NCBI GenBank assembly: GCA_017481225.1 | Contig: JAFUPM010000027.1 | Coordinates: forward strand, 1-44,636 | Length of the DNA stretch: 44,636 bases | From: Clostridia bacterium | Lineage (GTDB): Bacteria > Bacillota > Clostridia > Oscillospirales > CAG-272 | Direction of reading: 5' to 3' | Part shown: piece after piece, positions 40,121 to 44,636 of the stretch | Layout of the letters: every line of letters begins with the position of its first letter | How positions within the stretch are numbered: the stretch's first letter is position 1 | Made by a program: the position numbers and the translations under genes | The notes under the pieces: model-generated | The model's database searches: none | The model's input: only the letters and a program-made list of their open reading frames with translations | Told to the model about the DNA's origin: nothing

Positions 40121-40370
40121 ATACAACCTCCTCCTCTGCCTTCTCCCAGGAGAACTCGGATTTAAGCCTTCCCTCATACTGCGACTGCCTTCTTCTGACT
40201 GCCGCATCCCAGCTTCCCTCGGTGTAGAAATTCTTCTTTATAAACTTTTTCAGCTCCTCGAACTGTCGGGGAGCATATTTTTTTATACCGTGGCCACACT
40301 CGTGAGTGAGAGCTGCCTCGAGAGCATAATCTCCGATATCTCTGCCCTCTCTTCCGGCTTCGATGTGTAT
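40121..40370. repeat. Direct repeat, right copy, at the phage-host junction
   Basis: Identical to 1-125 for the first 125 bases, with seven differences over 250 in all. It still encodes the HECGH motif (40290-40304) in frame with the giant gene. Beyond about 40370 similarity to the phage stops and the sequence is chromosomal, with the metK terminator only 27 bases away. Confidence 0.93.
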
Positions 40371-40396
40371 AGCTCTGCGCTTTATGCCGCAAAAGA

Positions 40397-40431
40397 AAAA
40401 GAACTCCCGACAGATGGCAGGAGTTCTTTTC
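40397..40431 (-). terminator. metK terminator
   Basis: AAAGAACTCC and GGAGTTCTTT form a ten-pair stem. In the leftward direction the T-rich run TTTTTCTTTT follows. It lies about 80 bases after the metK stop. It is the last recognisable host feature before the phage. Confidence 0.85.
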
Positions 40432-40509
40432 GTAAAGTAAGCGTAAGATAAATAATTATCATTTTGGGGATTTATTAGCGGGCAGTTTTGCCCTTGCTAT
40501 AAGTAGAAA

Positions 40510-41691
40510 TTATTTGCACAGAGAGGCGAGCTCGTCAGCAATATCGCATATTTCCCATTTTACGCCGAGCTCTTCTCTGCCCATATGGCCGTAGGCGGAG
40601 AGGGCTTTGTAAATAGGCTTTCTAAGGTCGAATTTCTTGATAATAGCGGCGGGGCGAAGGTCAACGAGCTTGTTGACCGCGTCTATAATCTTGTCCTCTG
40701 AAACGGTTGCAGTGCCGAAGGTGTCAATCATAACCGAGACGGGCTTTGCTATACCGATAGCATAGGCAATCTGTACCTCACACTTGGAGGCGAGGCCTGC
40801 CTTGACTATGTTCTTTGCGACGTATCTTGCGGCATAGGATGCCGATCTGTCAACCTTGGTGGGGTCCTTGCCCGAGAAGGCGCCGCCGCCGTGACGGGAA
40901 TAACCGCCATAGGTGTCTACTATGATTTTTCTGCCTGTAAGGCCTGTGTCGCCCTGGGGGCCGCCGATAACAAATCTGCCCGTGGGGTTGACGTATATAT
41001 TGATTTTACCGTCCATAAGCTCCTTGGGCACGACGGGGAGGATAACCTGCTCTATAACGTCCTTGCGGATAGTGGCGCCGTCAATTTCGGGGCTGTGCTG
41101 AGACGAGATAACGATGGTGTCGATACGGCTGGGCTTGCCGTCAACGTATTCTACGGTTACCTGCGTTTTGCCATCGGGGCGGAGGTAGGAGAGCTTGCCC
41201 GACTTTCTGACCTCTGTGAGGCGTTTTGCAAGCTTGTGGGCGAGGGATATGGGAAGAGGCATAAGCTCGGGAGTCTCGTCGCAGGCATAGCCGAACATAA
41301 GGCCCTGGTCGCCTGCGCCTGTGTCAAGCTCGTCCTGAAGGTCGCCCTCCTTCGCCTCAAGGCACTTATCACCGCCAAGAGCGATATCTGCGCTCTGCTC
41401 GTGTATAGAGCTTATGACGGCGCAGGTCGTGGCATCAAAGCCGTATTTCGCCCTATCGTAGCCAATTTCCGCTACGGTATCGCGGACTATCTTCTGTACG
41501 TCGAACTTTGCCGTGGTGGTAATCTCACCCATTACGGTTACAATACCCGTGGTAGCAAAGGTTTCGCAGGCAACTCTGCCCATAGGGTCTTGGGAAAGAA
41601 TCTCGTCGAGAATGGCATCGGATATTTTATCGCAAATTTTATCGGGATGTCCTTCGGTTACGGATTCGGAAGTGAATAACATTCTGTTCAT
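40510..41691 (-). CDS. metK: S-adenosylmethionine synthetase
   Basis: This 393-residue protein has full family motifs: an N-terminal [15 protein letters not shown]/methionine-binding segment, [12 protein letters not shown], and the phosphate-loop-like [16 protein letters not shown]. It makes S-adenosylmethionine from methionine and ATP in the cytoplasm. Length is normal for bacteria. Expression is controlled by the SAM-I riboswitch at 41790-41870. Nothing suggests the phage disturbed it. Confidence 0.98.
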   Translation of the reverse strand: MNRMLFTSESVTEGHPDKICDKISDAILDEILSQDPMGRVACETFATTGIVTVMGEITTTAKFDVQKIVRDTVAEIGYDRAKYGFDATTCAVISSIHEQSADIALGGDKCLEAKEGDLQDELDTGAGDQGLMFGYACDETPELMPLPISLAHKLAKRLTEVRKSGKLSYLRPDGKTQVTVEYVDGKPSRIDTIVISSQHSPEIDGATIRKDVIEQVILPVVPKELMDGKINIYVNPTGRFVIGGPQGDTGLTGRKIIVDTYGGYSRHGGGAFSGKDPTKVDRSASYAARYVAKNIVKAGLASKCEVQIAYAIGIAKPVSVMIDTFGTATVSEDKIIDAVNKLVDLRPAAIIKKFDLRKPIYKALSAYGHMGREELGVKWEICDIADELASLCK

Positions 41692-41743
41692 TTTGTAATC
41701 CTCTCTTTTTTCACAAGCTTATACAAGTTATTTTGGCAAAGGA

Positions 41744-41780
41744 AAGGCGTTCGGTCTCGCACTGCTATCCCGAACGCCTT
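41744..41780 (-). terminator. SAM riboswitch expression-platform terminator
   Basis: AAGGCGTTCGG pairs with its complement CCGAACGCCTT around a 15-base loop, followed by a T-rich stretch in the leftward direction. It lies between the aptamer and metK, so SAM binding would favour termination. Confidence 0.88.
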
Positions 41781-41789
41781 TATACTCAT

Positions 41790-41870
41790 CTATCGGGAAT
41801 TAGCACCTTATACGAATACAGGTTGCCGGGCTTCACAGGGCCAGTCCCTCCGCCACTCTTGTTAAGCTAT
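41790..41870 (-). promoter_or_regulatory. SAM-I (S-box) riboswitch aptamer
   Basis: The minus strand carries the conserved S-box blocks in order: CTTAACAAGAGTGG, GGAGGGACTGGCCC, GAAGCCCGGCAACC and AAGGTGCTAATTCC. It is upstream of metK with a terminator after it. It reduces metK expression when SAM is abundant. Confidence 0.95.
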
Positions 41871-41886
41871 TAAATTTTACAATGAT

Positions 41887-41915
41887 ATTTTACCATACTT
41901 AGCGGCAAAAATCAA
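41887..41915 (-). promoter_or_regulatory. metK promoter
   Basis: Leftward TTGATT (41915-41910), a 17-base spacer and TAAAAT (41892-41887), about 20 bases before the S-box. The rest of the 41871-42002 gap holds nothing else that I recognise. Confidence 0.65.
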
Positions 41916-42002
41916 GTGGGTTGTCTAAAAAAATGTCGTAAAACCTATTAATTTCATATAATTTTGTCTTTACTTCCAACAAAGACACGCGTTCGCTTGA
42001 AA

Positions 42003-43235
42003 TTAAAGCACAATATGCTTCGGCATTCCTTCCTCGTAGACTGTGTCAAGCTCGCCTATGATAAGGGGACGGAGGTAATTTATTCCAGCCTCGGTTATAC
42101 CGTTACATTCCGCGTTAATATACTCCGCGGGAACGCCCTTGACTCCGTTGGCTATACCCGAGATATCGGAGGAGCCAAAGCTTACCTTATAGGGGTTATC
42201 GGAGACGCGGTCAATGGTCATCATAACACCGCTTTCACCGTCGATAGCGCACTCTACTGCGTGTCTGCCGACGCCAACCGACTCGGTGATATCCGTAAGA
42301 GAGGCAAGATGAGCTGCGGCGCGCTGAGGCAAATTAAGCTCTATTGAGCGAGCCTTGCAGCCGATTTTCTCCTTGACAAGCTCCTCAAGAACCTTGCCTG
42401 CGCCTGAGAGCGCAACGTGGCCGAAGGCATCAACCTTACGCGCGGACATACCCTCGCCTACGTATCTGCCGTCGGCAAATCTTATGCCCTCGGAGATAGC
42501 TACAACTATAGCGGGGTGATCCTTCTGAAGCTCTACAATATCCGATATGAACTTCTCGGGGTCGAAGGTACATTCGGGAAGGTAAATAAGGTCGGGGCCC
42601 TTGCCGCCCGATATTACGGGAAGTGCCGCCGCGGTGGTAAGCCAGCCTGCGTCTCTGCCCATTATCTCAATAATAGTGACAGCCTTAAGTGTATAAACGG
42701 AGGTATCGCGAATAACCTCCTTCACCGTGGTGGCTACGTACTTTGCAGCAGAGCCAAAGCCGGGGGTATGGTCGGTAACCATAAGGTCATTGTCGATAGT
42801 TTTCGGAACTCCGATAACACGCATCTCATAATCGTGATTTGCAGCGAACTGCGAGAGCTTCGAAACGGTATCCATAGAATCGTTACCGCCTATGTAGAAG
42901 AAATATCTTATATCGTATTTTTTGAAAATCTCGATAAGGCGCTCGTAGGTCTCGGGCTCAACGTCGGGAGACTTCATCTTCTTCCTGCAGGAGCCGAGAG
43001 CGGCGGCGGGAGTTTGCTCGAGTATACGGAGGTCGTCCCCGTTAGCAAAGCGCTCGGTGAGATTTATAAGATTCTCTGCCAAAAAGCCCTCAATTCCGTT
43101 GCGCATACCGTAGACGGTACCAATGACGTCGCGCGCCTCAAACGCGCCCTTTATAACACCTGAGAGTGTAGCATTTATTGCCGCGGTAGGTCCGCCCGAC
43201 TGTCCGATTACAGCGTTACCTCTTAAAATTCCCAT
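42003..43235 (-). CDS. pfp: Pyrophosphate-dependent 6-phosphofructokinase
   Basis: This 410-residue protein has the PFK fold motifs GQSGGPTAAIN (residue 11), GGNDS (116-120), PKTIDNDL (144-151) and IMGRDAGWL. Asp119 instead of Gly and Lys145 instead of Gly are the residues that mark the PPi-dependent class. It interconverts fructose 6-phosphate and fructose 1,6-bisphosphate reversibly in glycolysis. The GGND variant (Asn for the first Asp) is slightly unusual. AGGCAGGA precedes ATG 43235. Confidence 0.93.
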   Translation of the reverse strand: MGILRGNAVIGQSGGPTAAINATLSGVIKGAFEARDVIGTVYGMRNGIEGFLAENLINLTERFANGDDLRILEQTPAAALGSCRKKMKSPDVEPETYERLIEIFKKYDIRYFFYIGGNDSMDTVSKLSQFAANHDYEMRVIGVPKTIDNDLMVTDHTPGFGSAAKYVATTVKEVIRDTSVYTLKAVTIIEIMGRDAGWLTTAAALPVISGGKGPDLIYLPECTFDPEKFISDIVELQKDHPAIVVAISEGIRFADGRYVGEGMSARKVDAFGHVALSGAGKVLEELVKEKIGCKARSIELNLPQRAAAHLASLTDITESVGVGRHAVECAIDGESGVMMTIDRVSDNPYKVSFGSSDISGIANGVKGVPAEYINAECNGITEAGINYLRPLIIGELDTVYEEGMPKHIVL

Positions 43236-43286
43236 TTAAACATCCTGCCTTTCGCAAAATAAATATCACAAAGTATTATACACTTT

Positions 43287-43856
43287 TTAGAGCTCTGTGT
43301 CAAGATATGTATTTGCATTTTCACCCGAAAAGAGCTTTGAGATATCTAAGTGGGAGAGCATAGCGCGAAGAAATTTTTCTTTCGAGTAGGCATAATCAAG
43401 GAAATACACGTGCTCGTAAAGGTCTAAGGCAAGGTAAGGCGGAGAGTACAGCTTCGGTAAGGCGCTTCCGTCACCGAAGGCTAACTCGGGCTTTCCGCCT
43501 CTGTCTATACCGACGTATAAAAAGCCGTAGCTATATTCTCTCGCTGCTCTGTACAGCTCATACAGAAAGGCTGCATCGGAGGAATAATAGCTCTTGATTT
43601 CTTTACAGTTCCGAGGCTCTGAAGAAAAGGAGGAAAAGTACAATTCGTGAGATTTTATAGAGTTAATAAGCGGCAGAATTTCATTTTTCAAGCCGTCGCT
43701 ACTATGCATATTCATAACTTGGCGCAGAGTTTTACCCACTAGTGTCGGTGCGCTTTTCTTAAAAATCGAATACCGAAGCCTAAGCTCGGAAAGATGAGAC
43801 AGGTGGAGCTTAACGTTATCCTCTGACAGAAATGTTTTTTGTGCGGTTATATCCAT
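43287..43856 (-). CDS. Fe/Mn superoxide dismutase-like protein
   Basis: The start is ATG 43856 (MDITAQKTFLSE) with TTGGAGGG upstream. The 189-residue product follows the SOD pattern: an N-terminal helix with KLHLSHLSEL, NSIKSHELYFSSF in place of the N..HxFYW motif, and ALDLYEHVYFLDYA in place of DVWEHAYYLDY. The likely metal ligands (two His, Asp, His) are present. Sequence between motifs is very diverged, so activity may differ from true SOD. Confidence 0.8.
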   Translation of the reverse strand: MDITAQKTFLSEDNVKLHLSHLSELRLRYSIFKKSAPTLVGKTLRQVMNMHSSDGLKNEILPLINSIKSHELYFSSFSSEPRNCKEIKSYYSSDAAFLYELYRAAREYSYGFLYVGIDRGGKPELAFGDGSALPKLYSPPYLALDLYEHVYFLDYAYSKEKFLRAMLSHLDISKLFSGENANTYLDTEL

Positions 43857-43872
43857 TCTACCCTCCAAAAGA

Positions 43873-43913
43873 AAAAAAGTCTTTGAGACAGTTTATGCCT
43901 AAAAGACTTTTTT
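43873..43913 (-). terminator. hslO terminator
   Basis: AAAAAGTCTTT and AAAGACTTTTTT form an AT-rich stem with a T-run in the leftward direction, in the gap between hslO and the SOD-like gene. Confidence 0.75.
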
Positions 43914-43964
43914 GATTAATATTAAGGCGGAACTTACCGAAGTTAAATGAAAACAACGCTAAAA

Positions 43965-44636
43965 TCAGCCTAAGAGCTGCTTTTCAGTGAAGGTATATTC
44001 CGTATTGCAGAAACGGCAAACGGCAGTAAGCTCACGAGGCTTGCCTTCCGCGACCTGCTCGTCAAGCATATTGAGAATTTCTTTTTTGCCAAGGCTCTTA
44101 ACCTTCTCCTCCATACGCTTTCTGCTGCAATCGCATTTATATCCAACCTCAAGGGTATCGAATATATCGTAAGGTATATCGCGGAGGGCGATTTCGGCTA
44201 TCTCCTCGTTGGACAGCCCTTTCTCAAAGTAGCGCGAGATATTAACAAGCTCAGCAGCGTTGCGCTCAATAAGGTCAATAGTTTCATCGTCGGGGAAAGG
44301 CATAAGCTGTATAAGAACACCGCCTGCGGCAAGACAGCTGTAATCAACGTCTACAAGCACGCCGAGGGATAAAACCGTAGGAACCTGCTCACTCTTAGCA
44401 AAATACGTGGCAATGTCCTCGGCTATTTCTCCGCTTACAAGCTCTATGGTTCCAACCTGGGGCTCGTTTGCGCCAACTGACTTTACAAAGGATATCGTTC
44501 CGTTGCCCACAGCGGCGCCAACGTCAAGCTTACCGTTGGGCTTCTTCGGGGGATTGCAGGAGGGGTTCTGGATATAACCCTTAACGTTACCGAAATAGTC
44601 TCCTACTGCAATTACCTTGCCTGCGGGGCCGTCGCC
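43965..44636 (-). CDS. hslO: Hsp33 redox-regulated chaperone, N-terminus beyond the window
   Basis: The frame is open from the right edge to TGA at 43967 (223 residues visible). It shows GDGPAGKVIAVGDYFGNVKG near the cut, then PQVGTIELVSGEIAEDI. The C-terminal zinc motif is KCDCS, then CRFCNTEY about 44 residues later, the four Cys that release zinc and form disulphides on oxidation. Hsp33 protects unfolding proteins under oxidative stress. The first about 70 residues lie outside the window. Confidence 0.95.
   Translation of the reverse strand, partial: GDGPAGKVIAVGDYFGNVKGYIQNPSCNPPKKPNGKLDVGAAVGNGTISFVKSVGANEPQVGTIELVSGEIAEDIATYFAKSEQVPTVLSLGVLVDVDYSCLAAGGVLIQLMPFPDDETIDLIERNAAELVNISRYFEKGLSNEEIAEIALRDIPYDIFDTLEVGYKCDCSRKRMEEKVKSLGKKEILNMLDEQVAEGKPRELTAVCRFCNTEYTFTEKQLLG

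Noticed and set aside
40174-40392. 72-residue minus-strand frame at the phage-host junction
   Set aside because: It is a different frame from the giant gene within the repeat and its product is basic and unlike a real protein; the protease-coding frame is the conserved one.

Overview
The window is almost entirely one temperate tailed phage (about 40.1 kb, positions 1-40120) joined on its right side to bacterial chromosome (about 40371-44636). The host genes are an S-box-controlled metK, a pyrophosphate-type phosphofructokinase, a superoxide dismutase-like protein and the redox chaperone Hsp33. With AGGAGG ribosome sites, consensus TTGACA/TATAAT promoters and a SAM-I riboswitch, they point to a low- to mid-GC Bacillota, most likely class Clostridia of gut type. 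I cannot name the genus.

Phage layout. Apart from the lysogeny block the phage reads leftward (minus strand). From right to left: an early/replication operon (about 23.3 kb down to 13.9 kb: small regulators, a coiled-coil protein, PcfK/PcfJ-like and DUF3102 proteins, a lipoprotein, a DUF6275 protein, a DUF6017-like protein, an HUH-type Rep); packaging (TerS, TerL, portal, Prp-like protease, 13.6-9.2 kb); head (scaffold, N4-gp56-type capsid, 8.7-6.2 kb); and connector, tail-hub and ejection proteins (6.0-0 kb). The last is a giant polyvalent gene that runs off the left edge, and its remaining two thirds lie at 34.4-40.1 kb. The two pieces join in frame if position 40120 is placed next to position 1. 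This indicates a circular 40,120-bp genome and a protein of about 2,717 residues. Downstream of it (34.3-29.1 kb) come a BppU-like baseplate protein, two near-duplicate cassettes of BspA-type leucine-rich fibre plus small partner, and a membrane/lysis module with no recognisable endolysin. The plus-strand lysogeny block (23.4-28.7 kb) has a Cro/CI-type divergent switch with two consensus promoters, two consecutive S24-peptidase repressors (one with three helix-turn-helix domains), another HTH protein, two AT-rich membrane genes, and a tyrosine integrase preceded by tandem RNA hairpins. It is followed by an attP-like region that carries a tRNA 3'-end fragment inside 69-bp inverted repeats.

Control architecture. 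Three copies of one element, at 8.83, 13.64 and 34.33 kb, separate the late transcription units. Each has a terminator whose stem changes in a compensated way, a run of six Gs, and a -10-like box 29-30 nt further on. Around them, and between early genes, are arrays of different short palindromes joined by constant linkers such as GTATATCATC. A separate plus-strand promoter and terminator pair at 21.75-21.85 kb looks like a small RNA.

Right junction. Positions 1-250 are repeated at 40121-40370 with seven differences and then diverge into host DNA. So the window is either a prophage integrated by recombination into a resident homologous fragment, with the giant gene split in the lysogen and whole in the excised circle, or an assembly join between a circular phage and a prophage remnant beside metK. 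Sequence left of position 1 would decide.
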